Source: Poronia punctata
Taxonomy: Eukaryota; Ascomycota; Sordariomycetes; Xylariales; Xylariaceae
NCBI GenBank assembly: GCA_022579005.1
Contig: MU401455.1
Coordinates: 186,001 to 250,000 of the forward strand
Direction of reading: 5' to 3'
Length of the DNA: 64,000 nt
This document shows, piece by piece, positions 11,832 to 22,138 of this stretch. Each line of letters begins with the position of its first letter. The stretch's first letter is position 1. The notes beneath the pieces were generated by a model, which was not told the origin of the DNA, made no database searches, and saw only the letters and a program-made list of their open reading frames with translations. A program made the position numbers and the translations under genes.

Positions 11832-12732
11832 ATGCTGTCCACCCTCAGCCTGTTCCTCGCTCCGGCTCTGGTCGCCGCCCACGGCGCCGTCACGAGCTAC
11901 ATCATCGACGGTACGACCTACCCTGGCTACCAGGGTTTCTCTCCTCAGCCCAATGCTCAGATCATCCAGAGACAAGTACGTCCCCTGTTGAAAGCCCCGT
12001 CCCTTGCCTTGTCGACGCTCGTCTGAGCTGTATGATTTGACAAAAAGAGGTCATCGTCCAGTCGTCTCGGCTCGGCTTGGGATGAACAGCTTGTTGACCC
12101 TTTTCCTGCTTAGTGGCCTGACTACAACCCCATCATGACCGTCACCGATGCGGCCATGACTTGCAACGGCGGCACTTCGGCTCCCTTGTCGGCCAAGGTC
12201 GCGGCTGGCTCCAACATCACGGCCGTATGGTCGCAGTGGACACACCAGCAGGGTCCCGTCATGGTTTGGCTGTACCCTTGCGAGAACGGATTTGACTCGT
12301 GCGACGGCAAGAGCAAGAAGTGGTTCAAGATCGACGAACAGGGTCTGACCGGCCCCACCCTGAACAGCAACGACTGGGGAACGGCCGTCATCTACAACAC
12401 GCTCAAGTGGTCGAGCAAGATCCCCGAGTCCCTCAAGCCCGGCAACTACCTCATCCGCCACGAATTGCTCGCTCTTCACCAGGCCAACACCCCTCAGTTC
12501 TACCCCGAGTGCGCCCAGATCGAGGTTACCGGCTCCGGCTCGTCCCTCCCCGGCGATTCGTACCTCACCTCCATCCCCGCCTACGCGTCCCAGAACGACC
12601 CTGGTATCATGGTAAGTAACGAACCCAAGTTCCCGACGGGAAATAGTTGGCTGACGAAAAACACAGGTCGATATCTACCAGGGAACCGCCACCTCGTACA
12701 CTTGCCCCGGCCCCGAGGTCTGGACCGGTTGA
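11832..12732 (+). CDS. AA9 lytic polysaccharide monooxygenase (secreted)
   Basis: Exons 11832-11975, 12114-12611 and 12667-12732 give 235 aa. Residues 1-16 are a signal peptide; cleavage exposes His17 as the first residue, as the copper histidine brace requires. The second brace histidine is His92 (in WTHQQGPV), and the axial tyrosine is Tyr178 in QFYPEC, with Gln176 and His164 (RHELLALH) as the usual second-sphere residues. AA9 enzymes oxidatively cleave cellulose or hemicellulose outside the cell. The protein stops right after the catalytic domain (PGPEVWTG), with no linker or CBM1, so it is a single-domain form of normal length. Both splice joins restore conserved text (IIQRQWPDYNP and GIMVDIYQG). 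The enzyme class is firm; substrate and regioselectivity cannot be told. Confidence 0.95.
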
Positions 12733-15166
12733 AGAGTGAAATAGACATGGTCGTGGGCGGAGATGTGAATCCTGACGCCAACATGGCTTTGGTGCATTCT
12801 GAGAGAGCATGTTGCAGCGACGCCCCGACCTGATATGTGTTTGTGTGTCACATCAGCATATTCATTAGCGCCACCTCAACCACAATAAATATTGCCAATT
12901 CATAATCCACTAGAGACTAGTCTTCCGTAACATGGTAGTCTCTCTGTTTGAGATACAATGTAGTAAGTCGGACTGTATAGGGAATGGCAGTAATGGCAAC
13001 GGCTCAGAAAACATATGCAATGCATATTCGGGGCAGTTCATAAAGTGTGTCGGTACGGGGGCCCGGGAACCACGAGTCTTGTGGGGAATGGCAATGTTTC
13101 TATCACACATCACACGCTCCCAAGCTCGGGAACCAACCTGTATGGGACTTGTACTGTAGGGGGTTAGGTTAGCAAGGTATCGGATCCATCCACTTCAAAA
13201 AAACAAGCAAAAACCAAGAAAAGTGAGCCAGAGGATTCCAAGTCAACCCACTTACCGTACTTCGCCGAATTAGCCCCTGGCTCGAGACCCGGGGTGGGTA
13301 CTCGTAATCGAACTACAACAGAAATCCGAGTATGCCGAGTTTCCACATCACCAAGGAAAATCACAAAGTCGGATCCGTTGAAAACACCGACAAAGTACCA
13401 AGATAGTGCGTTCACATACAGTATGTACACGTATGTAGGTAGGTAGATCATAGTATCGCTAGTCGCGGAAAGGACGCGATCTCCCGATGTTGACCCGAGC
13501 GAGAGTGACCAATTTCTTGATAAATCCGGCCTCGGTCTAAGGTAGTGAGGAATGCAAACCGGCCGAACAAACACCTAATCTACCGAGTAGCAGATGATTC
13601 TGTTACATGTATGTTCCGAAGCGCCGAGCTGTTTCCGAGTACGGCTCTCTGAGAAGCGGAATATCTCGCTCACCTTTCGAATATAGCAATAAGACACGCC
13701 GTCTCAATCGCCAGTCTGATCGTCGAGAAATGGTTGTTTCCGATCGATCTTTTAGATCTACGCCGAGGAAAGATTGCATGCAAGCGTGGAAGAAATAACC
13801 GGCTAGGTATTTGAGCTAGGCGTTTCTAGCAAATGTCAAGATTGTGTAGAGGTAAGAGGTAGGTAATCTATAGGCATACGGTCATACCTATGTCCCGTCA
13901 TTGCCTCATTTGCGGACGTAGCTTCCTTGATTTAGATGCAGTATTAACTGAGTAAGGCACGAGGGGCGTAGCGCTGGCGGATGTCGACAACGGTGACTGC
14001 GTCAAATTATGCTTAGAGGTAGCGTCGCCCCTTTTTTAGAAACATGGCCAAATTTACTTCGGGTGTAAAGGCATAAGCACCGACACATCCTATAATACAA
14101 CAAACTTAGTCGCCGAGTGTCATTATTGGTACATCCTCACCTCCTTGCTAGATGACGACGATCAATGTTTCCCCATATTTAGGCATTGTCATATTTATTC
14201 GTCGTATGTAGTAGGTAACTGCATCCCTTCAATAAACTCGGGCAAGTTTCCCCAGACGTGGTACTGTAGCGCTCAAGCATAGGTACTGTTTGCAAACAGG
14301 TTCTCATAAAGAATACCACCTCACGGCCTTGTGTACACATATATACTCGTATGTATAAACTCAATACTCAGGCCTGCGTAACTGCTAGACGAGACAGATA
14401 ATCTTGTCGGCTTGTAGGTAAGTATATATTCCATCGAGATCAGGGGAAGAAGAACAATCATCCTAGCGATATATCCCCAAGGATGACGGCTACTTATTTA
14501 TTTATAATGTGACGTATATGATCTTTTAAAATTAGAAATATAATCATGTGTACCCCTTTCTAATATACAAGCCTATCTAACATTCCTAACACATGACAAT
14601 AAACGAGAAACCTAGGTTAGATGACTCACATACACCTACATAGCTTATCCACAGACCACACGGATCATTCTCGGTTGCCGGAGCCGAAACGGAGCCGATT
14701 AAGAACCGCGACGCTTACGAGTACAAAACCATTGCCAAAACCCTTACTAGCAAGGAGTTATTCCAAATCACCTACTATATATACCTTAAGTCTAAATCTA
14801 GATTTTCTTAACAGCTTACGTGTGTGTACGGGATGATGCAAGTTAACAGTTTTAGTTTGGCCGATCTAGGAGCTGATGTTAGTTTGCAACTATGTAAAGC
14901 TAGGTAGTTATAACACGTCAGTCATTACATATAGATAAGTCTTAAAAAACAATGTGGGATAAGCCCTCGACGCTGACGGGGATAATACGGCGTAAGTACA
15001 CGTACAAGACAACCAACTTACCTCACTGCAGTACGAGTACGCGTACGCAACACACACACACACACACACATCCATAAAACCGTAACGTCACTGCTTGTTG
15101 GTTTTAACTCTCCTTTTCAAGGCATGTTTTCTTTACTGCCTACCTACCTACTTACACGTACTTACC

Positions 15167-15199
15167 TAGTAGTAGTAGAATTTTAACGTCTATCTTAGG
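15167..15199 (+). repeat. Left copy of a 33-bp inverted repeat
   Basis: These 33 bases (four TAG units followed by 21 unique bases ending in CTTAGG) are identical to the reverse complement of 20125-20157. The unique part makes chance unlikely. The copy sits in ordinary spacer with no direct repeat around it, so it looks like the source copy. Confidence 0.85.
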
Positions 15200-15598
15200 A
15201 CTAGGTACAAGATCGAGAAAATAGTGGTTAGTGGTTACTACCATAGGTAGGTACCTAATATACGTGCAAGTTCCTACTTTAGGTATTCATACTTATTTAT
15301 TTACATACTATGCAAAGTACCCATTTCTAAAAGTAAGGTAAAGTAAGTATATAGGTACGTGCGTGGGTAAAGTAATTAATCATACCCGGGAAACGTCCCG
15401 TACCAACTAAAAAACCCAACACCCCGACCCAAGGGTCAACTGTTAATTTTTTTTTCTTTTTTACCGGATCCACGTCTCCGGAAATAAAAAGACCCATAGA
15501 GGAAACGCAAAAGTTCCCGCCATTCCCCCCTTGTCACAAAAAAAAAAGGAAAGTAACCTAGAAAAAATTTAATTTAAGCTTCATCTGCATCGGTTTGC

Positions 15599-15806
15599 GG
15601 GGGGGGGGGGGGGGGGGGGGGGACAAAACCGAAACAAGAAACAACACATTTTTTTTTGAAAGGATAAAAAAAAAAAAAAACAAAGAAAAAAAAAAACATA
15701 AAATATGNNNNNNNNNNCAACCCCCCACCCCCCCCCCCCCCCCCCCGCCCCCCCCCCCCCCCCCCCCCCCCCCCCGCCCCCCCCCCCCCCCCCCCCCCCC
15801 CCCCCC
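15599..15806. other. Poly-G tract, ten-N gap, poly-C tract
   Basis: A run of 24 G (15599-15622) is followed by A- and T-rich sequence, ten N (15708-15717), then about 86 nearly pure C (15721-15806), broken only at 15727, 15747 and 15776. Ten N is a usual placeholder for a gap of unknown size. The opposite orientation of the tracts (G left, C right) suggests either a real long G:C homopolymer that broke the assembly, or low-quality read ends. Confidence 0.9.
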
Positions 15807-17986
15807 ATATCACGTAAGCAGATACACACCATTTTTGATGTACGAGTATATAAAACACAAAACCAACAGAAAATAACCTACCTTACATATGACATATTCA
15901 GGGAGGTAAGAAGAAGGAGGAGAAGAAGAAGAGTCATTAAAAATAGGCAGTCGTCCTCAAACCCCAAGACCCAATATTTTCCACCCGCCGGCGGGCGGGG
16001 AAAAAACCAAAGAGGCGGATGCAAGCTTGTGGCCAAGGACGACATGTGATCGGCTGCTCGAGAATAGAATTGGTAGATGTTTAATTACAGCCGCCTTATG
16101 TACATATCCCCCACAAAAACAACGTCGCAGTCCCACTATCTTCGAGTTGGTACTTGAAAATACTCAAGTTGTTTTGTTATTTATAGCAAGTAAGCTGTGC
16201 TTGAAAGTATTCAAAGGCTCTCATCATAACAGACCACATATAATGATGCACCAAGTAATAGCAGACAAGCTCTTGTGAGTCAAAATCTATATTATCGGAC
16301 ATGTATTCTTCCTAGCGTAGTGACTATCCCCGCTAATATCTCGTGGTTCACTAAAAAGGTGGATTAGTCTTCTGCTAAGCTGGGTTAAATGCAAGGGGGA
16401 ATCGGGAATGTGGGATAATTAGCATCCCTTTCTGTCAACCGCAACACAGACAGATAGGGGTAACGATTGCCAAAGGAAGTCAAGACTCATTCGCTACTTA
16501 ACGACTTGGTAAGGATCCGGACCAATCAGGCCAGGGTTCTTTGCGGCGCGGTACTTTGTATAGAAATAAGGACGTGTAGATGTCTACTAAACTAAGGTTA
16601 GTTCAAGTGTGATGATTGTTTATGTGGGCTTGCCGTTAAAGAAAGTTGCGGGTTTTGGGGTTGCGGACTAGACAAAATTGTACGAGTACGTATAAGTCAA
16701 AGCCCGCAAAGCAAAAACTTGGAACACCCCGCAAGGCAACATCCGCTCCTTTGACATCAGAATGAACTCTGTAGTACATCGTGCAGTACTTACCCACCTT
16801 ATGTAATAGTACATATCTAAGGTTAGATACTCGGCAATCTGCTATGTCAACGGTTACTACTGTGTAAGTATTGTCATGACAGCATGTAGCGACCACTGAA
16901 TCAAATGTCTAGGGGGTGACTAAGGAGCTGGCCTAGCCGTTAGATATGCCCCTTCTTTCTTGCCCATTGATCGAGAAGTGATCAAGAGGTCCCTGGGAAG
17001 CTAGCCTACTCAACTGTTAGCCTTAACGCTAGGTTGATATAGAATACCAGATAGGTTACGCTTGTAGTTGATACATCTATAACTCTATGTAATTCGAGTA
17101 GTGGTTTGAAAGTTAGCAGGTAGTCTATCAGGTAGGTAATTACCATGCATGTTTGAAAAGGCGGCTTCGTGTTAGTCTAGGCATAACCCCGATAGGTCCG
17201 GGAACTTGCATAGCCCAGACATACGATATACCTGCCCTAATTTGGAACGAGAACGCCCAGCTCTTGTAAGAGTCTACTCCTACCTACTCATACGTACCTT
17301 TATGGATGGAATTAGGTTCCGCTGCCCGAAGAACCTTTACACGTACGTAAGTACGTGTATTTGCTTTAGGTAAGTATATGTTTGGACGTTCGCACAAAGA
17401 CATACTATATTTAAACCCCCGGAATCCATGAGCCCTGATTGGGTATCATTCGGGGTTTACCTTAGTCTAAGTCCGCTAACCTAAGCTTTCTTAGCTACCT
17501 ATAAGGTAGTATTTGTCATGGTATGTGGGAGGCAGGGGCGCGCGATCAACGAGGCACAGTTGGCCTGTTGGTTAGTTGTTGGTTCCAAGTTGCGGGAAAA
17601 GGTGCTGAAGATATTGGTAGGCCCGCAGGATCGTGCGGCGTTGCAGAAGCGTATGCATGTGGTTCTTTCTCCCTTGTTCTTTTCTTCTTCGATAAGGGCC
17701 AACTATCCCCCCGCCAAGTCTCCGGGACCGTAGCTGCAACCGCGTTATGTAATCTAATATAAGTTTCGTGAGTATTGATGGCTTTTCCTCTCCATGGCTT
17801 GCTTCTCATTTGGATACTTTTGCAAACTCAACTGTAGTATGTAAGGATATTCTGATTCTTTCTTGGCAGTAAAACGTGTCGAATACCGTTGCGATCCCTC
17901 TTGTTATTTCCCTTGCTGCATGACCTCGGCCGCGATCTACCCTGCTCCCCCTTTTAAGCGTGGATAGATAGGCACGGGTAAAAGTC

Positions 17987-19810
17987 ATGGAGTCTCAGTC
18001 GCCTGTCGACCGCCTAGAGTCCGAAGGGCCCAGCGAGCAGGGTGGCCTCCGATATGCAAAGCCTTCCGAATGGGCGGCCCACAAGGAGTTGATCAAGACG
18101 TTATACCTGGACGAAAACAAGACCCTTGACGAAGTGAGGCGCATCATGGCGGATAAACACCAGTTCCGTGCTACGTAAGCGCCCCCGGCGAGGTCGTGCC
18201 CCCCTTTACTCACGTAGCCAACTAACAGACCATAGGCCCAGCATGGTAAGTCGATAAGGATCTCCCTTGTGGTCGAAAACTCAGCGCTCTTAGATCGCAA
18301 CGAGTTTCCCGTCTTCGCCAGTTCACCAACTGAGTTTGGGCGTATAGTTTAAGAAGCGTATCCGATCCTGGCATTTCTTGAAAAAGCTAGAAGAAGACGA
18401 CGTATTGAAACTATTCCAGCAAAAGTTAGAAAGAGAAGCCGCCGGCGAACACGCGCCACCACCAGTGATTCGAGGGCGGGTGGTAAGGAATCAACGGCTC
18501 AAGCGATTCCTAGAGCGCCGGCCGGAAACGCTCGCCAGGCTCCAATCAGGTGCATCGCCGGGTACCCCCACGACTTATCGATGGTCATCGCCAGAGAGCT
18601 CGGGCGAAGTTCCCAGGGTACTCCCGTCATGGCCCGAAGCTCGCTACATGGAAAAGACCTTGACAGCAAGTAAGTAGTCGGTACCCTCTCCAGCTTGATC
18701 ATCCACATCCTAGGCATGTATGGGAGATGATGCGAGGATCCGGTTTGGCTATAGATGCTAACTGTGGCTGTCGTAGTTCGAGACTACATCAGAGCGTGCA
18801 CACTCGGACCGGAGCCCATGTGGGAATGGATACCTGGAGGCTATACGAGTCGGAAGGAGGCAGCAATAGACACACGGTTGTCAAGATTAGAGCTGACTCG
18901 GGCGGTGGACGATTTCTACTTACTACAAAGCTACATCGACGAAAGCAAGCCGCTCGACGACATATTCCAACTATTAAATTCGACCCTAAACCGGCTTACT
19001 AATCTTATAAGGACTGAGTTGCCGGACATGTTCTTCCAGATGATCGAGCTACTCCAGCATACATGGTCGAACCACAGGCAACTGGAACAAATTTTTCGAC
19101 GGCATGTGGTGGAGCTTGCCATCGTCCAACTCGGCCGAGAGCATCCCTTGTCTATCCTGTGGTTGCACATGCTGAGGGCGCGTGGTGGTGAGTCTTTTAA
19201 GATACCACTAAACGTCTTATACATATTATTACGAGAGCTGGCGATCTCTCGAGGTTCTCACGACCAACTCACCAGCATGGCACTGGCCTACCTGTTGCGG
19301 TTGAGCATACAAACGGAAGGCACCGTTGCAGCGACGGAACGATTCAAGCAATGGATCGTCTCCTTTCCGGGGTGGGATCGCTCCGAGAGCTGGTCCGGCA
19401 CCATCGAATCTAGGCTTGGGGCTTCCAGGGCCATCGAATCAAATCGGCCTGCGGACCACACCTGCCCATCATCGTCGGCCGGTGTCATAGGCTATCTGCA
19501 GCCGGATTTTGGCCCGTCCGAGGTGTCCGAGGCAAAGTTTTGCCTATCGTATCTAGGTGGGCGGATCGCGCTACGGAATGGAGATGCAGATCGAGCTGAG
19601 GCTTGGTTCTTAGACGCCATGATGGCTGCCAAACAACACGAGGGGTACAGGAAGATTGATTATTGTACAAAGGTCACCACGAACCTTCGAGTCCTCTACA
19701 CTGCCACAAGTCAGAAAGAGAAGCTGGCTGGATTGTTCAGGGAAGAGCGGGAGTTGGAAGCCGAGCTTCCCCCAGGAATGAAATGGCCAACAGAAGTATG
19801 GAGAATGTGA
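17987..19810 (+). CDS. Clr5-domain protein
   Basis: Exons 17987-18174, 18236-18245, 18348-18669 and 18777-19810 give 517 aa. Residues about 23-80 form a Clr5 domain (YAKPSEWAAHKELIKTLYL onward to FKKRIRSWHFLKKL), a helical domain at the N-terminus of many fungal proteins and named after a fission-yeast silencing factor. The second exon is only 10 nt, completing a Thr codon and coding Pro-Ser-Met; without it the domain is broken. The last intron has a clear branch site (GCTAAC, 18757-18762). The rest, from about residue 175, is helical and resembles the repeat-like C-termini of Clr5 proteins, without a named domain. A DNA- or chromatin-related role is possible but not shown. The domain call is firm. 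Confidence 0.85.
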
Positions 19811-20944
19811 CGGAGGTTTCGTTACCATCCGTGAAGTGATGTACCTAGTAAGGAAACAGCGCTCTTGCCAAATCCTTGCCGTGGCACGGAAATCACGGCT
19901 GGTGACGGTGTAGATTAAAGGCAACAACAAAACTGTGCTTTGGGAAGGTGGATTGGGCTTGTAGGTGAGACATCGGCGTATCTGGGGCAAGGCGTTGCGC
20001 TATTACCTGTATTTACTTACTTGTAGAAACACGTTAAGCAATATGGTTTTTCGAGGTTCGGCGTTACCTAGGGGGTTATTACCAATAGGTTATGTCCGAG
20101 TGCTGCCCTGGCGTGCCTGGCTTACCTAAGATAGACGTTAAAATTCTACTACTACTACTGGCGTGCCTGGCAAGTTGCGACCAAACAGCGACTGCTGTGT
20201 CCACTGTCGTTTGCACACGAAGTGTCGGTAGATCCCACCTAATTTCTACGTTTATATAGTAGTACTCGTAAGCCCGCAGTAGGTATCTACCTACCTCTAT
20301 AATACAGATACCTCATTCGATTACAAAGCTACATAGGTAGCAACTACAGTACCAATCCTATATATTATGTAGTACCTACTTCGAAATAAAATGTCGTGTC
20401 CCGATTGCCTAGGTACATGTATGTATCGTATGTTGCCCTTACCTACCTTACCTATTGCATTCTCCTAGGTAGGTGTATGGAGGGCCATTAGAACATCATC
20501 CGCCAAACGTTTGGCGCCACTATCAGGTAGGTACTTGATGTACCTATCTGGGCGATGTACCTACATGTACTCTCGGTATGTGATTCAAATGATTACTAAC
20601 CTAGGTTAGGTAGCTTATCATAAATCAAATCAACTATCCATCGTTCATCACTCATACAGGACCGCCAGGTAATTATACGATGTCGCAGTCTAATATCGAT
20701 TAATTAGAGGATTCAGCAGACGATAAGGATGATTTCTCTCCTAATTGCGCCTATCGTAACGAGGTCAACCTCCAATGGGGGGACCACCGATACTTGGCTT
20801 GGAATTCGGAAGACGGGAACTACCTAAGCCGGGACGACAGCTGAAATTAAGGTGAAAATTTTACTCTCCATTCAAGACCTTTTAGACACACGTATCCCGC
20901 CCTCCATTTGATTCCGAGTCTTGGTGTTCCCGTACTATCAAACA
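19811..20944. other. Intergenic with the 36-bp insertion
   Basis: This spacer holds the insertion at 20122-20157 (separate entry), TACTCGTA at 20263, ACCTAGGT at 20599 and many TAGGTA-type words between 20270 and 20620. The last 300 bases lead to the next gene. No reading frame of note is present. Confidence 0.55.
20108..20171 (+). mobile_element. 36-bp insertion flanked by a 14-bp direct repeat
   Basis: The 14-mer CTGGCGTGCCTGGC occurs at 20108-20121 and again at 20158-20171. Between the copies lie 36 bases, of which 33 (20125-20157) are the exact reverse complement of 15167-15199. Seen directly: direct repeat, insert and distant inverted copy. Inference: either a templated filler from repair of a staggered break, or a very small mobile element with a target-site duplication. 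Confidence 0.7.
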
Positions 20945-22138
20945 ATGGGCCGCTATATCCACGAGGAGCCGATACTACTCGTAGAGAACCCGAGGCCGGG
21001 TCCACCCCGGGATACGGCGTGGATTCATAGCTTGCCGTGTTATGCTGTTCGCAGCATGCTCGTGGCGCTATGTAGCCAACAAGAGATCAACAGACAGGCC
21101 TTTGATATACTGGTGGACAAGATTCCTTACCGGGAAGAAGACGTTGACTGCAAGGTGGTCATCCCTGTCTCTATGCAACATGACGCGCTTCGCTCGTCGG
21201 TTACCCATCGTAGTATCGCGAGGGATGGTGGCGATAGAAACGACAGTTCAACGGCGAGAAGGGCAGAGCCTACGATGATGATTTGCACACGGTGCCAGAA
21301 ACCTTACTCTCCGGACCATAATAACCGTGCAGCTTGCTTTTACCACGATGGTAGGTCACTCCATGTCCTCTTAAACAGCTTGCGTCTTATCAAACACCCG
21401 CGAGTGGGCGGAAAGGTGTTCGCTACCTCATAAATGAGCCAGCACGAACATCTGCTCAATGAGCTGAGCGCCCGTAATGGAATCATCTCCCTAAACACAC
21501 TATTCGAGCTCTTGTCAAGCATTTCCTGGAGAAAAGTCAAATACATGAGATTGTCTTTCTATGAGCTACTGACACGACGTGCCCGGATTTCAGGGGAATT
21601 AGAATGCGACTTCAATTCTGATGAATGGTTCGACTGGCCCGAACACGTGGAACCATTTGACACGGAGGAAAATAAGCGGTTATACCCAAACGGCTTTGTC
21701 TGGACCTGCTGTGGGGAGACGGGGTCAATCTCAGGCTGCACGCTCGGGATGCACCAAGGGAACCTTGCACCGAACCCCCGGGCCCGACGTAGCACCATGC
21801 TTGAGGCTCTCAAAGCCGAGTATGGCAGGGAAAGACAGGAATATCCGTCAGAATCATCAGCACGGAGCGCACCACCCGGCCTGCCGCCTGCCGGGAGACG
21901 GGTAGCACCGCAGAATGTACTTCCTTCGGACTTCCCCCCGATTGCCAATAGTGGGGATACACGGGTCCAGCGGCGTAGTGAGACATCAACGTCGGCTACG
22001 ATGACAAGGAACGTACCCGGTCCAACATCCGCCCGACGGTCCAAGGATGTACGTAGAAGACTGTTCCTCGATGAATTGGCAGCGAGGAGACGGAGAATGG
22101 GACGGCGGCGTGTTCACTCGCGCCACAGTGTGTTCTAG
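20945..22138 (+). CDS. CHORD-like zinc-binding protein
   Basis: Exons 20945-21350 and 21594-22138 (intron 21351-21593) give 316 aa. The join unites a cysteine/histidine cluster: CTRCQKPY from residue 114, then ACFYHDG, then FVWTCCGETG and GCTLGMH. Spacing and the Tyr-His-x-Gly, Trp-x-Cys-Cys and Gly-Cys-x-x-Gly-x-His steps resemble a CHORD domain, which binds two zinc ions and is found in Hsp90 co-chaperones (Rar1, CHP-1). The N-terminal 110 residues (ENPRPGPPRDTAWIHSLPCY) are unassigned. The C-terminus is disordered and arginine-rich, possibly a nuclear or nucleic-acid-binding tail. There is no CS domain and no second CHORD, so it is not a standard Rar1 homologue. The intron is longer than its neighbours (243 nt) and the acceptor is inferred from the domain. 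Confidence 0.7.

Larger units (their letters stand above)
12733..17986. other. Gene-free stretch of 5.3 kb with an assembly gap
   Basis: No protein gene can be supported. The stretch is AT-rich and rich in short words such as TAGGTA, ACCTAGGT (14610) and TACTCGTA (13299, 14344, 14716, 15032, 15841, 16681). It carries a CA run (15049-15070), the left copy of a 33-bp inverted repeat (15167-15199) and the homopolymer tracts with ten N (15599-15806). Frames of poly-proline or poly-glycine around the gap are artefacts of these tracts. Confidence 0.6.

Noticed and set aside
15574..15876. Poly-proline and poly-glycine frames on both strands
   Set aside because: They are translations of the G and C homopolymers and cross the N gap; no real protein.
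18714..18732. Alternative acceptor at 18713 in the Clr5 gene
   Set aside because: It runs into a stop after four codons; the acceptor at 18776, with a GCTAAC branch site, keeps the frame open.
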